64,000 bases of DNA from Leptospira noumeaensis (GCF_004770765.1 NZ_RQFK01000026.1:496001-560000), one strand, 5' to 3'; numbered from the stretch's first letter, positions 35,889 to 46,968 are shown. Program-made: numbers and translations. Notes: generated from the sequence alone by a model not told the origin.

Positions 35889-37636
35889 TTTTGTTTTTCC
35901 TCAAACAAATCAATGGAGAAGATTTGATTGGCTTTGGCAAATACAGAAATCCCATCAAAACTTACCGCCAAACCAGGAAAAGATGGTAAAATTTTTTCTG
36001 TTATGCTAGTTCCCGACGGGGAGAATAATAAAAGTTCCATTTGGTTATTTTCACTATAATCATCTTGTTTAGAAAGAATGACTACAACATGTTTTCTATC
36101 AAAAGTAAAAAGGGATAAGACTTCCGATTCAATTTGTTTTTCAAAAATCAGTTTGCCTGAAAAATCAATCATATATATAGCCGTGTAGTTATTGGTGATG
36201 ATGATGCGGTCTTCTGTTACGAGGACTGGATTTTTTTCCAATCCGAAGGCATGGGGTCCAATTGTGTCTGTCGTACTAAAAGGAAACTCTTTAATGATTT
36301 GCAATTTGGAATCTAAAAGATAGGATCCATCCAATGAAAAAGGCAAATAAATCCCACCGGGAAATTCAACCGGTTTGGAAGACAACTGCTGGATCAAACT
36401 CACACCAGAGTCATAATTTTTTTTGAACTCTATTTTTTTTCCGGAATCCGCAGATTCAACTATTGAGTAATAATAAAACAGACGAAAACTAGAATCGATA
36501 AACACAGGATGAAACTTGGAAGAATAGTGGAAGGTTACTTGGTCTTCTGCATTCATTCCCACAATGCCTTTCAATGTATAAAATAACAATTGGCCGGATT
36601 CAGTTTCAAAGGCCCTACCTGAAAAAACTTCCCAACCAGGTAGAGAGAGGGATTTTATTTGATTACCCGTGTTTAAATCATATACATGAATTTTGGATTC
36701 AAAGGGAAGATACAATTTGTCTGAAATGATCGAAAAATTAAAGTTATGCGAAATTCGACATTCTGATACACCTCTTTCTTCTGTAGAAAGAATTTCATAA
36801 CATTGGAATCGAAGGGCCACTGTCAAAATTTCTTTTCCACCTAAATCGTAAATACTGAGAAATTCTGGTCGATTGAGTTTGGAATAATATTCAGAACCTT
36901 TCTGAAATCCTTGGTAATAGCAAAGGTAACCCGATTGGTAAAATAAAATTGGAATTTGCAAACCTTCCAAAAATGGTCTCTTAACTTTTTTGGACCAAAG
37001 AATTTGTTTTTTGGTTAAATCGTAAGTTTGTAACTTCCAATTTTCTTCTGAGTTACTGGAGAGAAAAACAAACTGGTCTTTAGAAATAAATTCAGCAACT
37101 AAAACAGATTCCGATTCTTCCAAACTGACAAGTTCTTTCGAAAAAGCAGGAAACCCCTTTTTTTGAATCTCTTCAAATTCCTTTGGATACTCTTTGGGAA
37201 ACCAACGACTTAACCAATGTTTCACTGAAGTGGGAACATTGGGATCTCGTTTGAGAAAAAGTTCTTTGAGTTTTTCCTTCTCTGACAAAACAACTAGTTC
37301 CAAAATCTCTTCAAAAAAAGAGTAAGGAAACTTTGAATCTTTATGAGTTAGGATTCCGACCACGGAGGGATTTCGAATCAGTTCTGAACGCTGGTCATCA
37401 ATTCGTTCAGCAACTTGTTCGTAAAACTCTGGATAGGTGGATCTTGGATCCCCCGCCCCTCGTGTTTTGATCCACCAAAGGCTATAACAATCTCGACATT
37501 CATAAATTTCACAAAAATTACTGAGGGAATGTCCTACAATGTCATCCGTAGGAAAGGAAGGAGTCCATGTTTCGTCCCTGGCCGGTTCTGACCTAGAAAA
37601 CTGTGAAGATCCTTTCTGACAAAAAAGACAGGTCAT
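35885..37636 (-). CDS. protein of unknown function with Cys-rich N-terminus and propeller-like body
   Basis: The 583-residue protein starts with a CLFC and later CRDC pair (a probable zinc ribbon in the first 55 residues). A helical region follows, then about 400 residues of repeated short beta strands (for example KIHVYDLNTGNQIKSLSLPG and YMIDFSGKLIFEKQI), as in PQQ- or WD-type propellers. No signal peptide is seen. ATGA overlap with the SpoIIE-phosphatase gene suggests a shared regulatory role. Confidence 0.55.
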   Translation of the reverse strand: MTCLFCQKGSSQFSRSEPARDETWTPSFPTDDIVGHSLSNFCEIYECRDCYSLWWIKTRGAGDPRSTYPEFYEQVAERIDDQRSELIRNPSVVGILTHKDSKFPYSFFEEILELVVLSEKEKLKELFLKRDPNVPTSVKHWLSRWFPKEYPKEFEEIQKKGFPAFSKELVSLEESESVLVAEFISKDQFVFLSSNSEENWKLQTYDLTKKQILWSKKVKRPFLEGLQIPILFYQSGYLCYYQGFQKGSEYYSKLNRPEFLSIYDLGGKEILTVALRFQCYEILSTEERGVSECRISHNFNFSIISDKLYLPFESKIHVYDLNTGNQIKSLSLPGWEVFSGRAFETESGQLLFYTLKGIVGMNAEDQVTFHYSSKFHPVFIDSSFRLFYYYSIVESADSGKKIEFKKNYDSGVSLIQQLSSKPVEFPGGIYLPFSLDGSYLLDSKLQIIKEFPFSTTDTIGPHAFGLEKNPVLVTEDRIIITNNYTAIYMIDFSGKLIFEKQIESEVLSLFTFDRKHVVVILSKQDDYSENNQMELLLFSPSGTSITEKILPSFPGLAVSFDGISVFAKANQIFSIDLFEEKQK

Positions 37637-37769
37637 ATCGGTTTTGGGAGTCTAGGTTTACCGATCAATTTAATTTCAGTCAAGCCGGATTCATTCCTTA
37701 AGAAATAAACGAAGACAATCACTTAATTCTTGGCAATTTATTTCGTAGATTGGATAATACCAATAATCC

Positions 37770-39020
37770 ATGTCGACAATACCTAAGACATACGAAGTTT
37801 TACTAGCAGATATCAAACGATTGGAAGAAGAAAACCAAATCTTAAAACAAAGTTTGAATGATACGACCTCTAACCATTCCGATTTGATTTATGCATTACA
37901 ATTTACTCAGTTTTCTATTGATACAATATCTGAAGCTATCTTTTGGACAGATGAGGAAGGAAATTACGTTTTTGTGAATGATGCAGCTTGCAAAAATTAC
38001 GGTTACTCAAAAGAAGAATTGTTATCAATGAAAATGTTTCAAGTAGACCCTTTGTTTACTCCTGAAATGTGGAAAACACATTGGCAAGAAATATTAGAAC
38101 GTAAAACCTTTTCCATTGAAACGGTAAATCAAAGAAAAGATGGAACATCCTTTCCAATTGAAGTGACTGTTAATTTGGTTGAGTATGGTGGAAAACAATA
38201 CAACTGTGCCATCGCTCGAAACATCACAGAAAGAAAACTTTCTGAAAATAATTTAAAACAATCTGCTATTCGATTAGCCGAACTAAACTCCACTAAAGAC
38301 AAATTTTTTTCTATCATCGCACATGATTTACGAGGCCCACTCGGAACCCAAAAAGAATTCATAAAGATCCTCAGTGAAAAAGATTCTTCCTTCAGTAATG
38401 CAGAAAGAAACTCCTATCTAAAAATGTTGGAAGATTCCTCTGACTTAGTTTATTCCTTACTCGAAAATCTTTTGGGCTGGGCTCGTTCCCAAACAGATGC
38501 CATTCAATTCAAACCAGTCCCCATCCTATTTTATGATTTAGTACAAAGAGTGATCGGGTTATTAACTCTTTCCGCTAATAAAAAGAAGGTATCGATTCAT
38601 AATAAAATCCCAAAAGATTTGGAAATTGTAGCGGATTCCTTTATGATCGAAACTGTTATTCGTAATTTGGTTTCGAACGCAATCAAATACAGTAACGGAG
38701 GGAAAGAAGTTACAATCGGGATTGGTTCACCCGACTCAGTTCAAAACATAAATTCTAAATTAAAACTTAATCCAAAAAAAAAGATCTTCTTCGTAAAAGA
38801 CGAAGGTGTGGGTATGAAAGAAGAACAAATTCAAAATCTCTTTCGTTTGGATCGAAAATCGTCCACACCCGGCACAAACCAAGAAACAGGGACAGGACTT
38901 GGTCTCATTCTCTGTAGAGAATTTTTAGAGAGACATGACAGTAGTATTTGGATAGAAACAGAATTAAATTTAGGTTCCACTTTCTTTTTTCAATTAGTAC
39001 AATACACAAAAAATATTTAA
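37770..39020 (+). CDS. PAS-domain sensor histidine kinase, cytosolic
   Basis: The 416-residue kinase has a short coiled coil, one PAS domain (about residues 45-155, ending CAIARNITERK), a HisKA helix with the phosphorylated His185 in IIAHDLRGPLG, and a HATPase domain with N-box RNLVSNAIKYSNGG, DEGVGM and GTGLGL. No membrane segment is present, so it senses something inside the cell. No response regulator gene is adjacent. Confidence 0.93.
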   Translation: MSTIPKTYEVLLADIKRLEEENQILKQSLNDTTSNHSDLIYALQFTQFSIDTISEAIFWTDEEGNYVFVNDAACKNYGYSKEELLSMKMFQVDPLFTPEMWKTHWQEILERKTFSIETVNQRKDGTSFPIEVTVNLVEYGGKQYNCAIARNITERKLSENNLKQSAIRLAELNSTKDKFFSIIAHDLRGPLGTQKEFIKILSEKDSSFSNAERNSYLKMLEDSSDLVYSLLENLLGWARSQTDAIQFKPVPILFYDLVQRVIGLLTLSANKKKVSIHNKIPKDLEIVADSFMIETVIRNLVSNAIKYSNGGKEVTIGIGSPDSVQNINSKLKLNPKKKIFFVKDEGVGMKEEQIQNLFRLDRKSSTPGTNQETGTGLGLILCREFLERHDSSIWIETELNLGSTFFFQLVQYTKNI

Positions 39021-39103
39021 GATCATTCTAATTTTTGAATGAAAAGCAGACCTCCAAAGATTTTTTTCTGGATTATATATTTATAAAATATTTATTGATC
39101 AAG

Positions 39104-40243
39104 ATGAAAAGATTAAGCAAAAATTTGATTCTACTTTTAGCACTATTGGTATCTCCTGTCTTTGCACAAAATAATTCCAATCCTCCAAAAACAAATACTG
39201 ACGAACCTTCAAAATCCTCTTCTTTTTTAGGAACCGGATTAAAAGTCATCGAGTTTGCTGGTGAATTTGCTCAAACTCCATCGGAAGGTGGTCCTCAATC
39301 AGTATCCAGTATCTTAAATTCAGCTCGTGTGGCTTCGAGTTTTGTCAACAGTAACTCTTCCAACAACCTCAACCCTCCAGGGATCATCACGGAAAGTTCT
39401 GAATCCAAACCAACGTCCACTATATCTCCTCGAATCAAATACTCTCACCAATTCTCTGATGATTTTTTTGTAGGATTTGTATATGCTAGAGGTGAACAAT
39501 ACAACGACACTAGAACTAGTTTTAGTACAAACGGACTTTATTTAAACGATCGTGTTCATTCTGGAATCAATGAAATTGGATTTAAAATTGGACTTGGCCC
39601 ATTAAATTATTTAACTACATCCAGTTCAACAGAACTCAGTTTCAACTATTCCGAGTTATCTTCTAAAGGTCCATTTCAATCCTTCCAATTAAAATTTCCT
39701 TTTTTAAGAACGGGAGACCAAACGGTCACACAAGGTTTAGCATTATCAACAGGAACAGTAGAATTCAGAACTAAAAATTATGGAATGGACTATGGGTTTG
39801 TCACTTCCATCACTGATTGGTTAAACTTCTACATGATTGGTGGTTTTACCATTTTTTCCGGACAATTGAAACTTGCCTCTTACGGGATTGAAACTTCGTC
39901 TACAGGTTCTTTAAATGCAAGTAACCAAGTTACATTTAGTTCGCCCGTTACCAGATCAGAATTAACCATGTTCCAATCCAAAGAAGGATTCGCAAAAGGC
40001 CTTACCGGCGCCACAATGTCATTAGAGTTAGGACTTGTTTGGAGAATTTTTGAAACACTGGGAGTGAAGTACGGTGGATTCTACCAAATTTCTTCCTTTA
40101 GTATTTCTGAGGTGACAGGTTATAGTGCGGGAACAGGAAAAACTCCGGTGGAACTCAGTTCGGTTCCAGATCTCAATTCTTCACTCAGTGCAAAACAATA
40201 TGGAGCTTTTGGAGTGAATGTTTCTATTGTTAAAAACTTTTGA
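39104..40243 (+). CDS. outer-membrane beta-barrel protein of unknown function
   Basis: The protein of about 379 residues has a signal peptide (LLALLVSPVFAQN), a Ser/Asn/Pro-rich linker, and then long alternating strands that end in the C-terminal Phe of a beta-barrel (VSIVKNF). Glycine- and aromatic-rich strands such as NFYMIGGFTIFSGQLKLASYG support this. The ATG at 39104 directly before the signal peptide is preferred over a TTG at 39035. The role is unknown. Confidence 0.6.
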   Translation: MKRLSKNLILLLALLVSPVFAQNNSNPPKTNTDEPSKSSSFLGTGLKVIEFAGEFAQTPSEGGPQSVSSILNSARVASSFVNSNSSNNLNPPGIITESSESKPTSTISPRIKYSHQFSDDFFVGFVYARGEQYNDTRTSFSTNGLYLNDRVHSGINEIGFKIGLGPLNYLTTSSSTELSFNYSELSSKGPFQSFQLKFPFLRTGDQTVTQGLALSTGTVEFRTKNYGMDYGFVTSITDWLNFYMIGGFTIFSGQLKLASYGIETSSTGSLNASNQVTFSSPVTRSELTMFQSKEGFAKGLTGATMSLELGLVWRIFETLGVKYGGFYQISSFSISEVTGYSAGTGKTPVELSSVPDLNSSLSAKQYGAFGVNVSIVKNF

Positions 40244-40298
40244 TTCTTATCTACTGTCTTATTAGTAGCAATGTAAATTGCGAAAATAGGACTCTTAG

Positions 40299-41315
40299 AT
40301 GACCCACAAATCGATATTATACGCCCAAAAACTTGACTTCCAATGGCCCACCTCGGATCCATTTTTGTTTTGTGTTCACCATGAGGATTTTTATCCAAAA
40401 GGCAATGGAAAGTTTGGTCCGGATGCTTCCTTACAAGGCAGGCAAATCGGCCAAGACTTTGCCGGCAAAGATGGATGGAGAATGTATCACGGAGAAACTA
40501 TTCCCGGGTTTCCTGGCCACCCTCATCGCGGCTTTGAAACAGTAACTGTTGTCCAAAGAGGTCTTATCGACCATGCGGACTCTCAAGGGGCCGCTGGTAG
40601 GTATGGAGACGGGGATGTACAATGGATGACTGCGGGTGCTGGAATCCAACATTCAGAAATGTTTCCTTTGGTGGATGAATCTGGTGAGAATACCTTAGAG
40701 CTCTTTCAGATTTGGTTAAACCTTCCTGCAAAAAATAAATTTGTAGATCCACATTTCAAAATGTTTTGGAACGAAGACATTCCCGTGAAAGTTGTCTCGG
40801 ATGCATCTGGGAAAAAAATCAAAATTAAAACCGTCGCAGGATCTTTGTTTGGCGAAAAACCACTCGATCCTCCCCCAGATTCTTGGGCAGGTGATCCTAA
40901 AAACGAAGTGGGAATTTATATTTTGGATTTAGATCCTGAAGCCAGTTTTGTGATCCCTGGAAGTTCTCCTGGTAATAATAAAAATCTATATTACTTCCGT
41001 GGAGAAGGACTCGTTTTGGATGAAGTTCTGGTTCCGGGAAAACATATGTACAATGTAAAATCTGATGTTTCGGTAGAACTCAAAAACGGATCGGAAGCGG
41101 CCCGAATTTTGATTTTAGAAGGGAAACCCATTGCCGAACCAGTGGTTCAGTATGGTCCTTTTGTGATGAACAAACAAGAGGAAATCCAACAAGCATTTGA
41201 TGACTATCGCAAAACACAGTTTGGTGGTTGGCCTTGGGATTCTTACGATCCAGTCCATGTTGGCAAAGGAAGATTTGCCAGACATGCGGACGGGAAAGAA
41301 GAAGGGCCTACTTAG
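40299..41315 (+). CDS. pirin family protein
   Basis: The 338-residue bicupin has the pirin metal motif GHPHRGFETVT and the following HADSQGAAGRYGDGDVQWMTAGAGIQHSEMF, containing the conserved His and Glu ligands. Pirins act as quercetinase-like dioxygenases or redox-sensing co-regulators; which applies here is unknown. It is unusually long for the family because of a C-terminal extension of about 40 residues. It converges with ilvD. Confidence 0.92.
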   Translation: MTHKSILYAQKLDFQWPTSDPFLFCVHHEDFYPKGNGKFGPDASLQGRQIGQDFAGKDGWRMYHGETIPGFPGHPHRGFETVTVVQRGLIDHADSQGAAGRYGDGDVQWMTAGAGIQHSEMFPLVDESGENTLELFQIWLNLPAKNKFVDPHFKMFWNEDIPVKVVSDASGKKIKIKTVAGSLFGEKPLDPPPDSWAGDPKNEVGIYILDLDPEASFVIPGSSPGNNKNLYYFRGEGLVLDEVLVPGKHMYNVKSDVSVELKNGSEAARILILEGKPIAEPVVQYGPFVMNKQEEIQQAFDDYRKTQFGGWPWDSYDPVHVGKGRFARHADGKEEGPT

Positions 41316-41339
41316 CCAAGGAGGCCTTCGATGGAACGC

Positions 41340-43016
41340 CTAACGGTCTGTTAGGCAACCAGTACTGGCATCTTTTACCATCTGGATGTATTTCCAAAGA
41401 TATCCAGTGGTAATGCGGTATGGAGGTTTTTTCCAGGCCGCTCTTCTTTTTTCTAATTCCTCAGGTGAAATTTGTAATTCGAGTTTGTTCGTGCGAGCAT
41501 CGATGAGGATCTTGTCCCCATCTTTTACAAATGCCAACTCTCCGCCTTCCATTGCTTCTGGCGTGATATGACCCACAACAAAACCATGGCTTCCTCCAGA
41601 GAACCTTCCATCCGTAATGAGAGCCACGTTATCCCCGAGGCCTGCACCAATGATGGCAGAAGTTGGTTTTAACATTTCCGGCATTCCTGGGCCACCTTTA
41701 GGGCCTACATAACGAATCACAACCACATGGCCTGGTTTGACTTTTCCATCACGAATGCCTGTATTGGCTTCCACTTCAGAATCAAAACAAATGGCTTTTC
41801 CTTCGAACATTTCCCCTTCGTGGCCAGTGATTTTTGCCACAGCTCCTTTTTTGGCGATATTGCCGTAGAGAACTTGGATATGACCTTCTTTTTTAATGGG
41901 GTTACTAACGGGCCTGAGTAAGTCTTGGTCACTCGGAAGATCAGGAAGGCCTTCCAAGTTTTCTGCAATGGTTTTTCCAGTGACGGTCAAACAAGATCCG
42001 TCAATCAAACCTTCGCGTAACATGAATTTCATGATAGCAGGTGTTCCCCCGATGGCATGAAGGTCTTCCATAAGATACTTTCCACTTGGTTTCATATCCG
42101 CAAGGAGTGGGGTTGTATCGGTTACTTTCTGAATTTGTTCTAAGTCAAGTGGGATGCCCATAGTCCTTGCAATCGCAATCATATGTAAGGCTGCATTTGT
42201 GGAACCACCAAGAATCGTCACTACACGAAGTGCATTCAGAATGGATTTAGGAGTGATGATATCAGAAGGTTTGATGTCTTTTTCTAAAAGATTGTACATA
42301 TACTTTCCAATATTCATACATTCTTTCTTTTTTTCTTCACTGCGTGCAGGGGAAGAAGAACTATAAGGCAAACTCATTCCCATCACTTCGATGGCCGTTG
42401 CCATTGTGTTGGCCGTATACATTCCACCACAAGCTCCAGGGCCTGGGCAGGAATTTTTAATCACTTCTTTAAAATCATCTTCAGTGATTTTGCCGTTTAT
42501 TTTTTTTCCGTAAGCTTCGAAGGCAGATACAATATTTAATTTTTCACCTTTGTAATTTCCACCATTGATCGTTCCACCATACACCATGATAGATGGGCGA
42601 TTGAGTCTAGCCATTGCCATGATGGCACCTGGCATATTTTTATCACAACCAGCGGTAAAAAGAAGACCGTCATAATAATGAGCACCAGCAATGGTTTCAA
42701 TGGAATCGGCAATGATTTCTCGAGATGGTAAGGAAAATCGCATCCCATCATTTCCATTGGTGATTCCGTCGCTCACACCGATGGTGTTAAATAGTAAACC
42801 AACCATTTCTTTTGTATCTAGTACACTTTTCTTTTGTAAGGCAGAAAGAGTGGTTAAGTGCATGTTACACGGATTTCCATCAAATCCAGTACTTCCAATT
42901 CCTATGAATGGTTTGTTCAGATCTTCATAAGGAACTCCCGATCCAATGATCATGGCTTGGGAAGCGGGAAGGGATTCGTCTTGGGTAAGAGTGCGGCTGT
43001 ATCGATTCAAAGTCAT
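41340..43016 (-). CDS. ilvD: dihydroxy-acid dehydratase
   Basis: The 558-residue Fe-S enzyme makes the 2-keto acids for valine and isoleucine. The cluster cysteines are in [15 protein letters not shown] and [16 protein letters not shown], and the C-terminal [16 protein letters not shown] motif is intact. The length is typical. The ATG at 43016 (MTLNRYSR) with AAAGGAAA upstream is used; the open frame extends 45 bases further. A hairpin GCCTAAC/GTTAGGC overlaps its stop codon. Confidence 0.96.
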   Translation of the reverse strand: MTLNRYSRTLTQDESLPASQAMIIGSGVPYEDLNKPFIGIGSTGFDGNPCNMHLTTLSALQKKSVLDTKEMVGLLFNTIGVSDGITNGNDGMRFSLPSREIIADSIETIAGAHYYDGLLFTAGCDKNMPGAIMAMARLNRPSIMVYGGTINGGNYKGEKLNIVSAFEAYGKKINGKITEDDFKEVIKNSCPGPGACGGMYTANTMATAIEVMGMSLPYSSSSPARSEEKKKECMNIGKYMYNLLEKDIKPSDIITPKSILNALRVVTILGGSTNAALHMIAIARTMGIPLDLEQIQKVTDTTPLLADMKPSGKYLMEDLHAIGGTPAIMKFMLREGLIDGSCLTVTGKTIAENLEGLPDLPSDQDLLRPVSNPIKKEGHIQVLYGNIAKKGAVAKITGHEGEMFEGKAICFDSEVEANTGIRDGKVKPGHVVVIRYVGPKGGPGMPEMLKPTSAIIGAGLGDNVALITDGRFSGGSHGFVVGHITPEAMEGGELAFVKDGDKILIDARTNKLELQISPEELEKRRAAWKKPPYRITTGYLWKYIQMVKDASTGCLTDR

Positions 43017-43085
43017 AAAATTCAATTTCCTTTGGATTAAAGACAAAATGTGGGATGGCAAGGTTAAGGAAAGCGGATTTTGAAT

Positions 43086-43733
43086 TTACGGATGAACGAT
43101 TTCGACAAGGATTTTATTTTCAATATTTCCTTGCGCTAGGTCTTTTTCCCAATCCTTAAACTCTAAATTCAAACAGCTGTTAGCACGGTCGCGATTGGCT
43201 TGGGGTAAAAAAGTATTGGCTGAGATGGTTTTTGCTGCTTTTGCGATTCTCCCGCGAGTTGACTCTAACCATTGGATCTCAGTAAAGTTAGCAAACCTTG
43301 TTCCAGCAGATGTTTGGAATCCTTCTAACTCACAGGTTTCTGTAACACGGAAACGATACCGAGATTTTAGATTTTCGGTCTCAGTGGCAGTAGTTGCTTT
43401 TAAGCTGAGAATCCCTGACTGGAGGATGGATTCTTGGCAGTCGGCTGTTCTATTTTGAATGGTTCGCATATCGTTCAAAATTACATTCAATTCACTTTGA
43501 GTGAGAATGAGTTGGTTTACGGAACAAATTCCTAATGGACGGCGACTACAAAATTGATTGTTGGCGCTGAGGTTTGTATCTGTTTTGATACAATTACCCG
43601 ACTCCCGAATCAAATACAAAGTGGTAAGGTAGAGAGTTTGTTTTTTTTCCTCTTCTTTTTGTTTCTCTCCCCCACTCTCAAAACATGAGAAGAGAAAAAG
43701 AACCAAAAACAAACCAATGATGATTCTTTTCAA
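43086..43733 (-). CDS. lipoprotein downstream of TonB-dependent receptor
   Basis: The 215-residue protein has a lipoprotein leader (LVLFLFSCFESGGE, Cys at about residue 17) followed by a charged linker. The mature part has six cysteines, among them NCIKTD, QFCSRRPLGICS, DCQES and TCELEG. No family is recognised. Its start overlaps the receptor stop by 4 bases, so it probably forms a functional pair with it, as a surface or periplasmic partner. Confidence 0.6.
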   Translation of the reverse strand: MKRIIIGLFLVLFLFSCFESGGEKQKEEEKKQTLYLTTLYLIRESGNCIKTDTNLSANNQFCSRRPLGICSVNQLILTQSELNVILNDMRTIQNRTADCQESILQSGILSLKATTATETENLKSRYRFRVTETCELEGFQTSAGTRFANFTEIQWLESTRGRIAKAAKTISANTFLPQANRDRANSCLNLEFKDWEKDLAQGNIENKILVEIVHP

Positions 43734-46384
43734 AATCTTACCTCAATACCAATATTGACTAAAGGAATGATCGCCATTTTTCCATTAGGTGTTTGGGAAA
43801 CAATATAGGGAGAATTCACTGTATCATAAGTGGGGGCAGGATTTTGGTTTCTTTGGAAATTTTTTGTGTTATCAAATTCAAAACCGGCTTGGTTCCTGCG
43901 ACCGTAAAAATTCACAAATTCTATATAGGTATTGATATAACCCCATGAGTAATTTTCAATTCGGTCTATTCGCAAATCAAATTGGTGGAAAGGCAAAAAT
44001 CGATCACTATTATAATTACTGGAATAGTTTGGGAAATATAAATTCAAACCGAAGGTGGCCGCTTGGTTTGCCCGTGTAGCACTTGTAATGGGAGTGTAAG
44101 GAGTTCCTGAAAAATACCGAAACCTTCCTCCCACCATCCACTCGGGATTGAATTTATATCCAAATACAATATTTAAAATATGAGTTCTATCTAAATCGTA
44201 GAGTTGTTCTTTGTCATTATTATAAATGATCTCCAAATTATTATCATCGTAGTAATTGATATAGTTGGTTCCCATTTTGGTTTGGGCAAGAAGTGTTCTC
44301 GAATTATTGAGTAAGGTTCTGTTACGAGATTCATCACTATTCAACCTGGATTGGTTGTTGATCCGTTTGGTGATGGAATTTGTGTAGGAGATCCAACCAA
44401 AAAGTCCCGATTGTTCTCTCGGGTCTTTTGTTTTTTTAATAAAAATTTCCACACCTTCTGAATGTCCATAACCAGCATTCGAGTAATTTAGATTTTTGGG
44501 AGTGACTGGATTTGCAAAAACTTTGGCAGTTTCATTTACAAAGACCCGCATGTCATTGTTGAGAGCATACGGATCCACAATATAAGAATCAGGAACAATG
44601 ATATTTTGAAAGATGTTACGAAAACCTTCGATTTTGATTTGCCAGTTGTTTGCAAACTCTTGGCTCACACCTATCGAATTGTGTTCGGCCCTTTCCATAA
44701 AAAGATTCGGATTTCCTGACTTGGCGGACAAAGCTTCCACGGAAACGGGTGCATTGTAATGGATTCCATGCCCAACCATGATCCCTGTTTTTGTGGATTC
44801 AAAAAGATACCCGCCCGTAATCCTCGGAGCTAAATTGGTTTCATTACTTCCTGAATAATTGTCAACTCGTGCACCAGGTGTTAGGCGAAAGCCACCATAT
44901 TTAAATGGCAGTTCTGCATAAGCAGATTTTTCTCTATAACGGATTCGGTCTCCATCAATCACAGATCGGAATGCCGCATTGGAATTCAAAAGGTCATTAA
45001 AGATATTATAAAATAAACGATTGTAAGAAGAAATGTTTTCTCCCTTTAAAGTGGTCTCACGAAAGCGGCCTTGCACCCCGGCTTCTAGTTTGAGATGTTC
45101 CTCCCAAAGTTCCCATTCAAAGGCATTTTGAACATAAGTGATGGTATCTGTGGTTCTGTTTTGTAATCCAAAAATATTTTCCGCAGTCAGAGGGTTAGTA
45201 AATTTGAGTTCAAAAAATTCATTAAAAGTTGTGCGTGAATAAGAGATTGTATTTCGAAACGTTTTCCCTTTCCAAACATAACGAACGGCATCTGTGCGAA
45301 ACATCCTATCGAGTCCAGTCGGCGGACGCGGGTCATCGCCCCCCCTTTCTAAATCGGCTTGAGCTTTCGTATAGGCCTGCCTATCACGGGTTCCAAACGT
45401 TTGGACGGTGAATCTATGTTCGGCGTTTATATCCCAAATCAGTTTCCATTGGTAGTCATTGTATTCTGCATACTTTGCATCTTCAGGAATCCCTTGTGGA
45501 TATGCCTGTAAAAGGACTACGTTGGGATAGTTTTTTCTACCCGAACTAATCATCGCAAGACCGGGCAGGATTTTGGATTGGTTGTAGATATCTGACAAAA
45601 ACAAATTGGTATTGATGACAGTTTTGTTTTCATCCACGCGGTCTGTTCCTTCAATGGCAATGATTCCACCAGTCGCATAACCATACTTAGCCGGGAATGC
45701 GCCAGTAAACACATCAAAGGATTTGATTAAATTGTTATTTAATACTGACGATTGGTTTCCTAAATGGAAAGGATAGGGCAAAGGAAATCCGTCAAAATAA
45801 TATTGGTTTTGTCTGGTGCCACCGCCACGAAGTGACAAGTCTCCCCTTTCACTATTGGAATAAGGATTTCCAGTCAATAAATTGGAACCAATGTTTGTAA
45901 ACACAGAAGGTAAAATTCCCACTGGGGCACCGATCACAACTCCAGGAATGGTTTGGAGTGCTTTTAATGAATCACCAGAAACTCCTGGTAGGCGTTTGAT
46001 TTCGTCTTGGACAAGGCCGTACCGAGAAAGGGGAGTTTTGTCTCGTTCTCCACTGACAACAATGCCTGCTAGGTTTCCTTCCGAAATAGTGACAAGGATG
46101 ACTTGGCCTTTGAACCGAACTTCACGAAATACAGATTCTGTTCTATCGGCCGTAGAAATTTTGACTTCGTAGTATCCGGGTTCGGGAAATCGAAGTTTGG
46201 CGATTCCTTCCCCATTAGAGACGGCACTTGTTTTTCCTTTTTTAGAAATGACTACAGCATTGGTAACTGGTTTTCCTGAATTGGATTTTACAATTTGAAA
46301 GATTACCTCTAAGTCTCCGTCAGCAAATGTGGGACGAAACCAAATCAAACATAAGATCAGGATTAAGAGTTGGGTGATTTTCAT
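43730..46384 (-). CDS. TonB-dependent outer-membrane receptor
   Basis: The 884-residue protein has a signal peptide (LCLIWFRPTFADG), a CarboxypepD-regulatory-like domain (about 27-105), a plug domain (IKRLPGVSGDSLKALQTIPGVV and SLRGGGTRQNQYYFDGFPL) and a C-terminal 22-strand type barrel ending in Phe (IGIEVRF). It imports a bulky ligand with TonB energy. It lies between a TetR regulator gene (4-base overlap) and a lipoprotein gene (4-base overlap), one operon. Ligand unknown. Confidence 0.92.
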   Translation of the reverse strand: MKITQLLILILCLIWFRPTFADGDLEVIFQIVKSNSGKPVTNAVVISKKGKTSAVSNGEGIAKLRFPEPGYYEVKISTADRTESVFREVRFKGQVILVTISEGNLAGIVVSGERDKTPLSRYGLVQDEIKRLPGVSGDSLKALQTIPGVVIGAPVGILPSVFTNIGSNLLTGNPYSNSERGDLSLRGGGTRQNQYYFDGFPLPYPFHLGNQSSVLNNNLIKSFDVFTGAFPAKYGYATGGIIAIEGTDRVDENKTVINTNLFLSDIYNQSKILPGLAMISSGRKNYPNVVLLQAYPQGIPEDAKYAEYNDYQWKLIWDINAEHRFTVQTFGTRDRQAYTKAQADLERGGDDPRPPTGLDRMFRTDAVRYVWKGKTFRNTISYSRTTFNEFFELKFTNPLTAENIFGLQNRTTDTITYVQNAFEWELWEEHLKLEAGVQGRFRETTLKGENISSYNRLFYNIFNDLLNSNAAFRSVIDGDRIRYREKSAYAELPFKYGGFRLTPGARVDNYSGSNETNLAPRITGGYLFESTKTGIMVGHGIHYNAPVSVEALSAKSGNPNLFMERAEHNSIGVSQEFANNWQIKIEGFRNIFQNIIVPDSYIVDPYALNNDMRVFVNETAKVFANPVTPKNLNYSNAGYGHSEGVEIFIKKTKDPREQSGLFGWISYTNSITKRINNQSRLNSDESRNRTLLNNSRTLLAQTKMGTNYINYYDDNNLEIIYNNDKEQLYDLDRTHILNIVFGYKFNPEWMVGGRFRYFSGTPYTPITSATRANQAATFGLNLYFPNYSSNYNSDRFLPFHQFDLRIDRIENYSWGYINTYIEFVNFYGRRNQAGFEFDNTKNFQRNQNPAPTYDTVNSPYIVSQTPNGKMAIIPLVNIGIEVRF

Positions 46385-46968
46385 TTAGGAGATGGGATCA
46401 AACTTTCCGCAATTCGGTATAATTCATCCAATGACCTTTTATCAGCAAGCAAACGATATCCTTGCAGGACCCCTTCATAAACAAAAAATAAATGTTTGGC
46501 GAGGAGTCGGCAATCCACTTTGGAAATTAAATGACCGTTCCTAGCCGCCTCTTCCAGGTAATCCGCCAAACAATCGATTGTCCGATTGGCGATTTCTTCA
46601 ATTTCCTTCTGGATTTCTACTTCATGAGGGGCAATTTGTGCGCGGAAATTTGCCATCCCACATCCAAATAGTTGGGAGAGCCTGGCTTCCCTGGAAAGTA
46701 TGCGAACCCAAGCCTTTACAAAATCCAGTGGTTTTGGATTTCGTTTCATCAAAGATTTGAGTAGGGTTAGATTTTCGTCGGCGTAAATCCGAATCACTTC
46801 TTTACCCAACATTTCTTTGGAATCAAAATGTTGGTACAAACTGGCCTTAACAGTTTCGGCTTCCTGCACAATTTGATTGAGGCCAGTCTCAGAGTAACCT
46901 TGTTTTAAAAAAAGATTCCGGCTGACTTGTAAGAGGCGGACGCGGGTTGGTTCCTTTTTCATATCCAT
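46381..46968 (-). CDS. TetR/AcrR family regulator of receptor operon
   Basis: The protein of about 195 residues has the TetR helix-turn-helix (LFLKQGYSETGLNQIVQEAETVKASLYQHFDSKE) and a C-terminal domain with C in LFGCGMANFRAQ, as in the YxaF/LmrA-like group. It should bind the two palindromes upstream and control both its own operon with the TonB receptor and the divergent nitroreductase. Several Met codons are possible starts; 46968 is used because a purine-rich GAGAA lies upstream. Confidence 0.88.
   Translation of the reverse strand: MDMKKEPTRVRLLQVSRNLFLKQGYSETGLNQIVQEAETVKASLYQHFDSKEMLGKEVIRIYADENLTLLKSLMKRNPKPLDFVKAWVRILSREARLSQLFGCGMANFRAQIAPHEVEIQKEIEEIANRTIDCLADYLEEAARNGHLISKVDCRLLAKHLFFVYEGVLQGYRLLADKRSLDELYRIAESLIPSPK

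Noticed and set aside
41338..41356. GCCTAAC-GGTCT-GTTAGGC hairpin that matches integron R-box consensus on both sides
   Set aside because: Only 5 bases separate the boxes, there are no L-type arms, and it overlaps the ilvD stop codon. It is more likely a small 3' hairpin than an attC site.
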